Of a DNA stretch of 49,728 bases, positions 38,056 to 47,562 are shown in pieces. Origin of the DNA: Streptosporangiaceae bacterium. Lineage in GTDB: Bacteria > Actinomycetota > Actinomycetes > Streptosporangiales > Streptosporangiaceae. The notes beneath the pieces were generated by a model. The model worked only from the letters and a program-made list of their open reading frames with translations. It was not told the DNA's origin and searched no databases. A program made the position numbers and the translations under genes. The DNA is taken from positions 1 through 49,728 of the forward strand of contig JASHOL010000469.1 in NCBI GenBank assembly GCA_030041135.1, in the 5' to 3' direction. Position 1 is the stretch's first letter; every line of letters begins with the position of its first letter.

Positions 38056-39408
38056 TCAGGAACCGAGCACTTGCGTGAGGTACGGGTTACCGAACCGCCG
38101 GTCCGGGTCCACCGCGTTGCGCAGGGCGACGAAGTCGCCGAATTTCGGGTACCCGCGCGCGAGGTACTCGGCATCGCGGGTGTGCATCTTGCCCCAGTGC
38201 GGCCTCCCGCCGACAGCCGTCATAATCGCCTCGACCTCGGTGAAGTAGGCCTCGTGCGGCGACGGGTGGAAGACATGGAACGCGATGTAGGCGCTGTCGC
38301 GGCCGTATGCGGTTGACAGCCACAGGTTGTCCGATGGGGTCACGCGCACCTCGATCGGGAAGCTGATGCGCCAGTCGCGCCGCTGGATCACGGCCTTGAC
38401 CTCGGCCAGCACGTCCGACAGCGCGGCCCGCGGCACCGCGTACTCCTGTTCCTTGAACCGCACCCGGCGCGGGCTGGTAAAGACGCGGTAGGCAGCGTCG
38501 ATGTAGGTCCGCGAGCCGAGCGCCCTCGCGGCCAGCGAGTTTACCGTCGGGATCACCGCGGGAACCCGGCGGCCGAGCTGATTCGTGGCGTTGAAGACCG
38601 TGTTGGTCAGGAACTCGTCGTCCAGCCAGTACCGCCACCGCGGCACCGGGCGCGCCGGGCCGTCAGATCGGTTGTTCCGCTTAGTGAGGCAGCCCTCGCT
38701 GTAAGGGAACCAGTAGAACTCGAAGTGCTCGTTGTCGGAGGTCAGCTCGTCCAGCTCGCTGATCACGCGGGACCAGGTCATTGGCTCCTCGCGCGCCTCA
38801 AGCAGGAAGGCCGGCACGACGCTGAATGTCACCGCGGTGACAATTCCGAGCGCACCGAGGCCAACGCGGGCCGCGTCGAACAGGCCGGTCGCGCCGGGCA
38901 GGGACAGCCCGCCGGAGGGTGAGTCTACCGAGCAGTTCACGATGCAGCCGTCGGCAAGGACAAGCTCCAGGCCCGCGATCTGCGCGGCCATGCCGCCGAC
39001 GTCGCGGCCGGTGCCGTGGGTGCCCGTCTGCGTGGCGCCCGCCACCGTCTGTACCTGGATGTCGCCCATGTTGGCAAGCGACAGGCCACGGGCCAGCAAC
39101 TCGGCGTTGAGCACAGACAGCGGACAGCCGGCCTCGACCGTGACCGTTCCGGCCGCCGCATCGACCGACCTGATCGCCGTCAGACCGCCCGGCCTGAGCA
39201 GCACGCCGTCGGAGACGGCAGTCGGAGTGAAGGAGTGTCCGCTGCCGGTCATACGGACTCTCAGCCCATCTTCGGCCGCCTGCCGGACTTCGGCGGCCAC
39301 CTCCTCGGCAGACCCAGGGCGAGCAGTACGACGTGGGCTGGCCGTGACGTTCCCGGCCCAGTTGTGCCAGCCGGCGGACCCGCCGGCCTGCGCGCGATCG
39401 CTTCGCAT
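38056..39408 (-). CDS. FAD-binding D-arabinono/L-gulono-1,4-lactone oxidase family
   Basis: WAGNVTASPRRTARPGSAEEVAAEVRQA, RMTGSGHSFTP, C-terminal HWGKMHTRDAEYLARGYPKFGDFVALRNAVDPDRRFGNPYL. Confidence 0.93.
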   Translation of the reverse strand: MRSDRAQAGGSAGWHNWAGNVTASPRRTARPGSAEEVAAEVRQAAEDGLRVRMTGSGHSFTPTAVSDGVLLRPGGLTAIRSVDAAAGTVTVEAGCPLSVLNAELLARGLSLANMGDIQVQTVAGATQTGTHGTGRDVGGMAAQIAGLELVLADGCIVNCSVDSPSGGLSLPGATGLFDAARVGLGALGIVTAVTFSVVPAFLLEAREEPMTWSRVISELDELTSDNEHFEFYWFPYSEGCLTKRNNRSDGPARPVPRWRYWLDDEFLTNTVFNATNQLGRRVPAVIPTVNSLAARALGSRTYIDAAYRVFTSPRRVRFKEQEYAVPRAALSDVLAEVKAVIQRRDWRISFPIEVRVTPSDNLWLSTAYGRDSAYIAFHVFHPSPHEAYFTEVEAIMTAVGGRPHWGKMHTRDAEYLARGYPKFGDFVALRNAVDPDRRFGNPYLTQVLGS

Positions 39409-39412
39409 CGAC

Positions 39413-40708
39413 CTATTGTGCCGCCAGCACCTCACCAGTCGCGCACAGCCTGCGCCGCCCCAGAAGGCAGACTGTCACCGCCAGCGCGCCACACCCGGCC
39501 GCGAACTCGTAGCTGACGCGAGGTCCGGCCGCGTCGACAAGCTGGCCCGCGACGGACGAGCCGATCGCGACCCCCACCGAGATCGTCGAGGACAGCCACG
39601 TCATGGCCTCGGTCCGCCGCACATCGCTGGCCTGGCGCTCGACCAGGCTGTACCCCGCGATGAGCGTGGGGGAGATCGTGAGCCCGCAGACCAGCATGGT
39701 CAGGTCGAGCGAGACCAGGCTCGGCTGCATCCAGAACGTAGCGACTCCGGCTGCTGTGATCGCCAGCGTCACCAAGAACCGGCGCTCCAGCGGGGCCTGC
39801 CAGGTCCGCGATCCGTACCACAGCCCGCCGAGCGCGCTGCCGAGCGCATACGTCCCGAGAATGAATCCCGCCAGCGGCTTGTGGCCCTGCACTTGGGCGA
39901 AGTCCACGGTGGAAAGGTCGATGGCCGCGAACATAGCGCCGAGGAACAGGTAGACCGGCGCCAGGGTGGCCAGGCCCGGCGCGGCCAGCCCTCGCCATAG
40001 CGGCCGGGCACCGGCCGCTGGCTCGTCCCCGCTGCCGCCGCTGGTCCGCAGTCCGTGCGGCGGCTCGGTACGGCGCTGCGCGGCGAACAGCAGCGTCCCG
40101 ATCACGCAGACGACCAGTGCGGTGCCGACGCCCGACGCGGGCAGCAGCTTGGTAGCCAGCAGCGTGACCACCGCCGGACCGGCCACGAAAATCATCTCGT
40201 CCACGACGGACTCGAGCGCGAATGCCGAGTGCAGCCTGGGGGAGTCGGCCAGCAGCGTGCTCCACCGGGCCCTGACCATCGAGCCAAGCGAAGGCATTGA
40301 CGCGCCCGCGAGGCAGCCGGTCATCAGCAGCGCCCACACCGGCGCGTGCAACTCCGCGCACGCGATGAACACGCTCGTGCTGAGGGCGAAGAACGCGACC
40401 AGCGGCCGCAGGACCCGGCCCTGGCCGAACCGGTCGGCGAGAGTGGCTATGCGCGGCGCGCAGACCGCGTACCCGACGGAGCCTGCGCCGGAAACGAAGC
40501 CAGCCAGGCCGTACTGTCCGGTCGTGGCCTTCACCAGCAGGACGGTGCCGAGACCGAACATCGACATTGGCAGCCGGCCGATCGCGGCCGACACGGAAAA
40601 CCTCGCCGCGCCAGGGATCCGGAGCAAGCTCAGGTACGCGTTCTCGCTCGCCCGGTGCGCCCGCCCGGGCTGCTCTACCTCAAGTGCTGTAACCTGCGCC
40701 TGCGTCAT
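39413..40708 (-). CDS. MFS transporter
   Basis: About 12 hydrophobic segments; GYAVCAPRIATLADRFGQGRVL loop motif. Confidence 0.88.
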   Translation of the reverse strand: MTQAQVTALEVEQPGRAHRASENAYLSLLRIPGAARFSVSAAIGRLPMSMFGLGTVLLVKATTGQYGLAGFVSGAGSVGYAVCAPRIATLADRFGQGRVLRPLVAFFALSTSVFIACAELHAPVWALLMTGCLAGASMPSLGSMVRARWSTLLADSPRLHSAFALESVVDEMIFVAGPAVVTLLATKLLPASGVGTALVVCVIGTLLFAAQRRTEPPHGLRTSGGSGDEPAAGARPLWRGLAAPGLATLAPVYLFLGAMFAAIDLSTVDFAQVQGHKPLAGFILGTYALGSALGGLWYGSRTWQAPLERRFLVTLAITAAGVATFWMQPSLVSLDLTMLVCGLTISPTLIAGYSLVERQASDVRRTEAMTWLSSTISVGVAIGSSVAGQLVDAAGPRVSYEFAAGCGALAVTVCLLGRRRLCATGEVLAAQ

Positions 40709-40874
40709 CTGCCGTCTAGCCTCCGGCTCCGAGACTAACGACCGGCACTGACAGTCTGGAATCGGATTTTCCGTCATCTGAGTAACTGCAGTAACGCGGC
40801 CCGCTGGCAGCCGACGGTGAATTCGCCGGCCACCCCTTCAGGCCGCGAATCCCGGCAGTTATGGTTGAAGCCCT

Positions 40875-42152
40875 ATGGGACGCTCAGATCGGGACGCCGA
40901 CGAGAGCCCGGCGTCCACGAGACGCTGGCGTAGCGCCAGCATGCCCCTGGGAACGCCGTCGGCCAGGCGCCTGGCCGCGGTCGGCGCGGTCGCGGTCCTC
41001 GGCCTCAGCATCCACGACGGCGTCGCCGCCGGGTCTTCCGGCCGTCCGGACTCGCCGGACCGGGCGATTGGCCCCCTATCCGCGACCGAGCCCTCTTCGG
41101 TCCCGCACCTCAAGGCCGAGGGCTGGCTAGTCGCACCGGATACGACGAACGTCGCCAGCGAGCAGAACGCCAGCCGGGTGGCGGCCGAGGCAGCGAAGGC
41201 GAGCCCGTTCCGCCAGATAATCCTGCCGGACCTGCTCGTCGTTGCCCCCAAGGGTCTCACCGCCAGCCAGGTGACCAGACTTCGCAAGGTCACGGGCGTG
41301 CGGGACATGATCACCTTCGACGGCGCCCAGATCACGGCGGGCGGACGGCCGGTCAGCGTGATCGGGGTAGACCCGGCGACGTTCAGGTCCTGGGTCCCGC
41401 TGGCGGCAGCCTCCAACCAGGGGCTCTGGTCGGCGCTGAGCCGGGACGAATTCGTGGCCTCGCTTTCGGCCGGCAAGGCGCTCGGGCTGAAGGCCGGGAA
41501 GAGCTATGCGCTGACCGGGGCGACCAGTCAGGTCGTCACGTATGCGACGTCGGCCAGCCTCGGCCTTAGCGGCGTGGACCTGCTGGTGAACGAGGCGACC
41601 TCGCGCAAGCTCGGCCTGGTCAGGCAGGTGGCCGGCCTGATCAGCGCGCCCGGCGTGAGCCTGGCCACGCTGGACCAGGAGGTTTCCAAGATCCTCGGGC
41701 CCGGCGGGCGGATCGAGGTCCTCCGCAGCCAGAAGCTTCCTGTGGCCACCGTCGCGGCCGGCACCAGGCCCACCACGTACCTGCAGCTGTTCAAGGCCTC
41801 CGCTGCGGACTTCTGCCCTGGGCTGTCCTGGACGGTTCTCGCCGCGATCGGGCAGATCGAGAGCGCAGACGGCGAGAACAACGGGCCCTCGACGGCCGGA
41901 GCGCTTGGTCCGATGCAGTTCCTGCCGTCCACGTGGGCAATCTGGGGCATCGACGGGTTCGGCGAGACCGGGCCGCCCGACATCCTCGACCCCTACGACG
42001 CCGTCCCGTCGGCCGCGAGGCTCCTGTGCGCCGATGGGGCCGCGGCGGGCGGCTCGGCGTTGCGCCAGGCGATCTTCGACTACAACCACGCGACCTGGTA
42101 CGTCAACGAGGTCCTGGCGCTGGCGGCCGAATACGCCGCCGATTACGACTAG
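40875..42152 (+). CDS. Lytic transglycosylase (SLT-like) domain protein, secreted or membrane-anchored
   Basis: LSWTVLAAIGQIESADGENNGPSTAGALGPMQFLPSTWAIWG...YDAVPSAARLLC...AIFDYNHATWYVNEVL. Confidence 0.88.
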   Translation: MGRSDRDADESPASTRRWRSASMPLGTPSARRLAAVGAVAVLGLSIHDGVAAGSSGRPDSPDRAIGPLSATEPSSVPHLKAEGWLVAPDTTNVASEQNASRVAAEAAKASPFRQIILPDLLVVAPKGLTASQVTRLRKVTGVRDMITFDGAQITAGGRPVSVIGVDPATFRSWVPLAAASNQGLWSALSRDEFVASLSAGKALGLKAGKSYALTGATSQVVTYATSASLGLSGVDLLVNEATSRKLGLVRQVAGLISAPGVSLATLDQEVSKILGPGGRIEVLRSQKLPVATVAAGTRPTTYLQLFKASAADFCPGLSWTVLAAIGQIESADGENNGPSTAGALGPMQFLPSTWAIWGIDGFGETGPPDILDPYDAVPSAARLLCADGAAAGGSALRQAIFDYNHATWYVNEVLALAAEYAADYD

Positions 42153-42286
42153 TCCGGCCGGTCAGCGACGTTTGGGCAGCCCGTTATTGGGGGAACGGGC
42201 TCGGCTCCTGGCCCCGTGCCGGCCGATGGTTCTACCGCGCGGGGCTGGCGGTAAAACCCGCGTCCGGTCCCTGGTTGGATGGGGGG

Positions 42287-43405
42287 ATGGCCGGTTACGA
42301 CGCGTTCCTGCTTGTGTCCTTCGGCGGTCCCGAGGGGCCGGACGATGTCATCCCGTTCCTGCACAACGTCACGGCCGGCCGGGGAGTGCCGCCCGAGCGC
42401 CTGGCCCAGGTCGCCGAGCACTACTACCAGTTCGGCGGGGTCAGCCCGATCAACCAGCAGTGCCGCGACCTGCTCGCGGCGCTCGAGAAGGAGTTCGCCG
42501 CGACCGGGATCTGCTTGCCGGTCTACTGGGGTAACCGGAACTGGCGGCCGTACCTCACCGACACGATGCGGCAGATGGCAGCCGACGGGGTGACTCGCGC
42601 GCTCGCACTCGTCACGTCCGCGTACAGTTCGTTCTCCAGCTGCCGGCAGTACCTTGATGACATCGAGGCAGCCCGCGTGGCCGTCGGGCCGGCCGCCCCG
42701 CAGGTTGACAAGCTCAGGCAGTTCTTCAACCATCCCGGCTTTATCGAGCCGAACGCCGACGCCGTGGCCGCGGCGGCCAGCTCGCTCGGGCCGGCCGCCG
42801 CCGGGACCTGGGACCTGGTATTTACCGCGCACAGCATCCCGCTCGGGATGTCGCAGGCCAGCGGGCCGCCAGGCGGGCCGTGGCCGACGGGAGCCGGCGG
42901 CCCGGCCGGAGGTGCGTACCCAGCGCAGCTCGCCGACGCGGCCGGCCTGGTTGCTTCGCTCGTGGACTACGACCGTCCCTGGCGGCTGGCCTACAACAGC
43001 CGCAGCGGGCCGCCCTCGGTCCCGTGGCTCGAGCCCGACATCAACGACTGCCTGAAGGAGCTGGCGGCATCCGGATCGCAGGCCGTGGTCGTGTCACCGG
43101 TCGGCTTCGTCAGCGATCACATGGAGGTCATATTCGACCTGGACGTGGAGGCCGCGCAGACGGCGCAGCGGCTCGGTCTCCAGTTCGCCAGGGCGGCCAC
43201 GGCAGGGACCGACCCGCGGTTCGTGTCCATGATCGCCGACCTGGTACGCGAGCGGACCGACGCTGCGACCCCGGCCGCGCTTGGCAGCTTCGGCGTCGGG
43301 CCGGACTCCTGCCCGCCCGGGTGCTGCGGCCAGGGCGCCCGACGTCCCGCGGGCGGACCCGGGGGATCGCCCGCCCAGGCTGAACCGGCAGGGGGACTGC
43401 GGTGA
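42287..43405 (+). CDS. hemH: Ferrochelatase (coproporphyrin ferrochelatase class)
   Basis: MAGYDAFLLVSFGGPEGPDDVIPFL, VYWGNRNWRPYL, FTAHSIP; C-terminal CPPGCC. Confidence 0.95.
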   Translation: MAGYDAFLLVSFGGPEGPDDVIPFLHNVTAGRGVPPERLAQVAEHYYQFGGVSPINQQCRDLLAALEKEFAATGICLPVYWGNRNWRPYLTDTMRQMAADGVTRALALVTSAYSSFSSCRQYLDDIEAARVAVGPAAPQVDKLRQFFNHPGFIEPNADAVAAAASSLGPAAAGTWDLVFTAHSIPLGMSQASGPPGGPWPTGAGGPAGGAYPAQLADAAGLVASLVDYDRPWRLAYNSRSGPPSVPWLEPDINDCLKELAASGSQAVVVSPVGFVSDHMEVIFDLDVEAAQTAQRLGLQFARAATAGTDPRFVSMIADLVRERTDAATPAALGSFGVGPDSCPPGCCGQGARRPAGGPGGSPAQAEPAGGLR

Positions 43406-44223
43406 CACCGGATCCGGCCGAGCTTCTTGAGCTCGCCTCGGCCGCGGCCGAGGAGGCGGCCGAGTTGCTGCTGAGCCGGCACGGTGACGTGCGAGTCGTC
43501 GAGACCAAGTCGAGCCCGACCGACGTCGTGACCGAGATGGACGGCGCGGCCGAGGAGCTGATCAGGCACCGGATCCTCGCCGACCGGCCGGGCGATGCGA
43601 TCCTCGGCGAAGAAGGCGGCCAGACCGGTGCCGGCAGCCAGGTGCGCTGGATCGTGGACCCGCTCGACGGCACGGTGAACTACCTCTACGGGCTGCCCGA
43701 GTGGGCGGTGAGCATCGCGGCCGAGGTCTCCGGCACCGTAGTGGCCGGAGTCGTCTGCGCCCCGCTGCAGCGCAACACGTATAAGGCCGCGATCGGCCGG
43801 GGCGCGTGGCTGCATTCGGGCTGGCAGCCCGAACCGGTCCCCCTGTCGTGCAACACCGGCATAGATCTAGCCGACGCGCTGGTGGCTACGGGCTTCAGCT
43901 ACTCGGCCGCGCAGCGCGCGGGGCAAGGCTCGGTGGTCGCGCAGTTGCTGCCGCGAGTGCGCGACATCAGGCGCGCGGGCGCCGCGGCGATCGATCTGTG
44001 CTCGCTGGCGGCCGGCCGGGTAGACGCGTACTACGAGAGCGGCGTCTACTACTGGGACGTCGCGGCCGGCAGCCTGATCGCGCGGGAGGCCGGCGCACAC
44101 GTCGGCGGCCTGCACGGACACGACGCCGGTCCGGCCCTCACGCTGGCCGCGAGCCCGGCCCTGTTCGGGCCGTTGCACGATCTGCTGGCCGGCCTGTGGA
44201 CCGCAACGGCGGCGGGAACCTAG
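43402..44223 (+). CDS. Inositol monophosphatase family protein
   Basis: DVVTEMDGAAEELI, ILGEEGG, WIVDPLDGTVNYLYGLPEWAVSIA. Confidence 0.94.
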   Translation: MTPDPAELLELASAAAEEAAELLLSRHGDVRVVETKSSPTDVVTEMDGAAEELIRHRILADRPGDAILGEEGGQTGAGSQVRWIVDPLDGTVNYLYGLPEWAVSIAAEVSGTVVAGVVCAPLQRNTYKAAIGRGAWLHSGWQPEPVPLSCNTGIDLADALVATGFSYSAAQRAGQGSVVAQLLPRVRDIRRAGAAAIDLCSLAAGRVDAYYESGVYYWDVAAGSLIAREAGAHVGGLHGHDAGPALTLAASPALFGPLHDLLAGLWTATAAGT

Positions 44224-45842
44224 GTCCTGCTCAGGGTGCCACTCGCGGGCTGCCCCGATGAGCTGAAGTTGAACTGGACCGAGCTGGACCCGGACTTGGT
44301 CAGGGTCACCGTGCCCGGCAGGCACGGCCCAGAAGAAATGGTCTGGCTCAGGGTTAGCTGCTTCGCGGTCTGAGTCTCAACGCTCAGCGCGCCCGTACAG
44401 CTCAGGTTGCTCGACGAGTAGCTGATCGAGCCGCGGTTGTGCCCCGCGGCTAGGCTGACGGTCACGTTGTAGCTGCTGCCGGGCTGCGAGACAAGGCCCG
44501 CCCAGCTGCCCGCGAACGCCGACGGTGTGACCGCCGTCGGCGTTGGGCTCGCCGTGGGTGACCTGGGAGTCGCCGACGCACTGGGGTCCTTCAGGTTGCC
44601 GTTGGCCGCGCCGTGCGTAGTCCCGGTGTTCTGCACGAGGTGCACGACGAGCAGGGCCAGCAGCGCGCAGACCAGAACGCCCCCGGCGATCAGGACCTGC
44701 CCGGCCCGGCGGCGGCCAAGCGACTGCTGGTGTGCGCCGTGCCGCTCCTGCGCCAGCCCTGGCGCGTGGGCGGTCGCCCGATGAATGTCGTCCGCGCGCC
44801 CGCGCCCGCTGGGGATCGGGCGCGGGCCGGTGCTGCGAGCCGTCGGCGGTCGCCCGCCAGCATGGGCTTCGGCCGGCCGGATCGGCCTCGGCCCGGTAGC
44901 GCGCGAACCGGTCGCGTGGATGCCCGCCGGCCTCGGGCCGCTCGGCCGGTCGATCACCGGCCGGCCTGGCGGTTGCCGGTCCGTGCCCTCGCGCTCGCCC
45001 GCTTCGCCCCAGGTTCGCCGCTCGGCCGAGGGCCAAGGCAACCCAGGGCCCGCCTGGGCCAACAGGTCATCATCCTGCGTGGCCCTCGGGTCTCCGCCAG
45101 GGACGGCACGGCGTGACCCCTCCGCGAGCACGCCCGCCGGCGGGTCCCGGTCACCGATCAACGCGATTACCGCGGCCCGCGCCGTCGGCCGGTCGATGGG
45201 GTTGGTGGTCAGGCACTCGATCACGACATCGCGCACGTGCGCGGGCAAGACATCGAGGTCGCCGATGGTTGTGGGCGGCTTGCCCGACGCCGCGAATACG
45301 ACCGTCTGCGCCCACGCGGTCATGTCTGCCGCCGGGGTGGACGCGCCGTAGGGCGGGGTTATGCCGAACTCGACGACACGCGGTCCGGCTACGGTCATGA
45401 TCACGTATTCGGGGCCGAAGTTGCCATGGACCAGGCCCGCGAGATGGATCGAGGCCAGCCCCGTCGCCATGCCGATGGCAGCCGCCTCAAGCTCGGGGCC
45501 GTCCAGGATGCCGTCGGTGGCGATGACCTCCATCAGGGATTCGCCTGGCACGTATTCGCTGATCAGGAATGCATCGTCGCCGTCCATGCCGGCGTCGAGG
45601 ATCCGCGCCGCGCAGAACGGCGGCACGCGCTTGGCGACAGCGGCCTCGGCCGCGAAGCGGTCCCGGGCGGCGGCATCCCTGGTCCACTCGCTGTGCAGGA
45701 CGCTGATGGTGACGTCGGAGCCGTCGGGTCCGGTGCCCAGGTAGATGGGTCCCTCGGCCGGGATCCCAGCGATCCGCGCCACAAGCCGGTAGCGGCCAAC
45801 CCGCCTTGGGTCGCCGGTCTGAAGCGGCGATTGGTGAGGCAT
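44220..45842 (-). CDS. Membrane-anchored protein-kinase-fold protein, probable pseudokinase, with extracellular C-terminal domain
   Basis: Kinase-fold alignment by eye with degenerate VTISVL (VAIK), HGNFGPEYVI (HRDxKPxNV), EFG (DFG); single TM VLIAGGVLVCALLALLVVHLV; 2-Cys Ser/Thr-rich C-terminus. Confidence 0.8.
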   Translation of the reverse strand: MPHQSPLQTGDPRRVGRYRLVARIAGIPAEGPIYLGTGPDGSDVTISVLHSEWTRDAAARDRFAAEAAVAKRVPPFCAARILDAGMDGDDAFLISEYVPGESLMEVIATDGILDGPELEAAAIGMATGLASIHLAGLVHGNFGPEYVIMTVAGPRVVEFGITPPYGASTPAADMTAWAQTVVFAASGKPPTTIGDLDVLPAHVRDVVIECLTTNPIDRPTARAAVIALIGDRDPPAGVLAEGSRRAVPGGDPRATQDDDLLAQAGPGLPWPSAERRTWGEAGEREGTDRQPPGRPVIDRPSGPRPAGIHATGSRATGPRPIRPAEAHAGGRPPTARSTGPRPIPSGRGRADDIHRATAHAPGLAQERHGAHQQSLGRRRAGQVLIAGGVLVCALLALLVVHLVQNTGTTHGAANGNLKDPSASATPRSPTASPTPTAVTPSAFAGSWAGLVSQPGSSYNVTVSLAAGHNRGSISYSSSNLSCTGALSVETQTAKQLTLSQTISSGPCLPGTVTLTKSGSSSVQFNFSSSGQPASGTLSRT

Positions 45843-46174
45843 GGCGCAAGCTCCGGGCGTGGGCGTGCACAGTGGAACTCGTTGTGCGGTTCGCACCATA
45901 ACGCACTATGTGAAAGACACTGTGCTGAATCGACTAAGTTACTCCAAAGTAGATCGGGCTGCCAGCAAATCGGCGGATCCCGGTGGGCCGAATGCCCAGG
46001 TACGGTGGGGAGGCCCTGCGGGCCGAGAGCGACACGCCTTGCCTCGCTAGCGATGGTTGGTGTACCGCGACCCTGGACGTGGCAGAATTCCCCGCCGGAT
46101 TCGGGCACAACCGAGGCCTCCCGAGCGTTACAACCGCGCGAACGGGTTAGTGAGATGGAGGGGTTAGAGCCGAG

Positions 46175-46474
46175 ATGGCTACCGATTACGACAGCCCGAG
46201 GAAGACAGACGACGAGCTGACCGAGGACAGCCTGCAGGAACTGCAGGCGCGCCGGATGGACAAGTCCTCGACGGCGATTGACATCGACCCCGATGACATC
46301 GCCGAGTCGCTTGAACTGCCGGGGGCTGATCTCTCGAATGAGGAGCTCTCGTTCCGGGTGATCCCACGGCAGGCGGACGAGTTCACCTGCTCGAGCTGTT
46401 TCCTTGTGCATCACCGCAGCCAGCTTGCCGAGACTCGCGGCGGTCAGATGGTCTGCCGGGAGTGCGCCGCCTGA
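46175..46474 (+). CDS. DUF4193 family protein (CxxC...CxxC)
   Basis: MATDYDSPRKTDDELTEDSLQELQARR...EFTCSSCFLVHHRSQLA...MVCRECAA. Confidence 0.95.
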   Translation: MATDYDSPRKTDDELTEDSLQELQARRMDKSSTAIDIDPDDIAESLELPGADLSNEELSFRVIPRQADEFTCSSCFLVHHRSQLAETRGGQMVCRECAA

Positions 46475-46520
46475 CCTGCGGAAAGCAGAAGGACGCGCTC
46501 ATGCCCCTAAAAGGGGACGA

Positions 46521-46579
46521 GGCATGCCACCGGGACGGCGCCGGCACTGCCGGCGGGCCGGTCCCCGGTGGCGCGTGCC
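46521..46579. terminator. Large nested hairpin between convergent genes, probable bidirectional terminator
   Basis: Outer GCCACCGGG/CCCGGTGGC (extendable with GGCA/TGCC across a bulge) and inner CGCCGGCA-C-TGCCGGCG palindrome; no U-tract. Confidence 0.6.
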
Positions 46580-46676
46580 TGCGAGGCTTCACCACAAGTA
46601 GGCCGAATCAGGCTAAGTCTGAATAGTTCTCAGTATTCGCGTAGCGCTGTGGCCGGACAGAGCCATAGCGCTACCT

Positions 46677-47546
46677 TCATCTTCGGCGCGCCGCGGCCAT
46701 GGTCCGCAGCAGGCGCCCTCTCGGTCCCGGCACTCGGCGCACCCGGCTCCAGATGCGGCCGGCCACCGCGGCCCCGACCAGCCCCGCGACAATCGCGAAC
46801 GGCGCCAGCCCGGCGAGAGCCAGTCCGGCGGTGCACCCGGCCAGCGCCGTCAGTAGCGTTCCCCAGGCCAGGAGGGTCAGCCCGACCCTAGTGAGCGCGA
46901 CCTCGGCGTTCTGGCCGAACAGGCTGTTCGCCGGCGCGGAGCGGACTGCCTGCAGGAAGTAGCCCGCCGCCGCCAGGGCGTCGCGACCGCGCAGGCTGAT
47001 CAGGCCGAGCTCGTTCACGGCCCCCGCGTTGGCCGGGTCGATTGCCAGCGCCGCCTGCTGGCTGGCCCTGGCCCCATCCAGGTCACCGACAGCCAGTGCC
47101 ACCTTCCCGGCCGTCACGTGCACATCTGGTTCTCCCGGCGCGATCGCGAGCGCCGCGGCGCTGGCCTGGCGGGCCAGTTCCGGCTGCCCGGCCGCCACCG
47201 CGGCTTGCGCCAGGCAGATGTGGGACCGCCAGCAGTGCGGGGCGAGGTTGAGCGCGGGGACCGCGGCGGCGAGGGCGTCATCGGCCCGGCCGAGGCCGAG
47301 CAGCGCGGTGCTGGCCAGGCGGTATGGCCAGTCATCGGCCGGGTCGAGTTCGCTGGCGCGACGAGCCGCCTGCACGGCCGCCGCCTCGTTCCCCCCGGCT
47401 AGCTGCGCACGCGAAAGCAGGCACCACGCCCGGCCGCTGTCCGGGGTAATCGCCACGGCCGCGGTGAGGACGCGAACGGCGTCGGTGAACCGGCCAAGCT
47501 CGATCATCGTGCCTGCCCGGCTGAGGTCGGCCGGCGAGCCCGTCAT
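46677..47546 (-). CDS. TPR protein with C-terminal transmembrane hairpin
   Basis: Repeated A/L/G TPR-like helices (FTDAVRVLTAAVAITPDSGRAW...), C-terminal LLTALAGCTAGLALAGLAPFAIVAGLVGAAVAG. Confidence 0.85.
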   Translation of the reverse strand: MTGSPADLSRAGTMIELGRFTDAVRVLTAAVAITPDSGRAWCLLSRAQLAGGNEAAAVQAARRASELDPADDWPYRLASTALLGLGRADDALAAAVPALNLAPHCWRSHICLAQAAVAAGQPELARQASAAALAIAPGEPDVHVTAGKVALAVGDLDGARASQQAALAIDPANAGAVNELGLISLRGRDALAAAGYFLQAVRSAPANSLFGQNAEVALTRVGLTLLAWGTLLTALAGCTAGLALAGLAPFAIVAGLVGAAVAGRIWSRVRRVPGPRGRLLRTMAAARRR

Positions 47547-47562
47547 CGGGGCTGCCCGGCCG

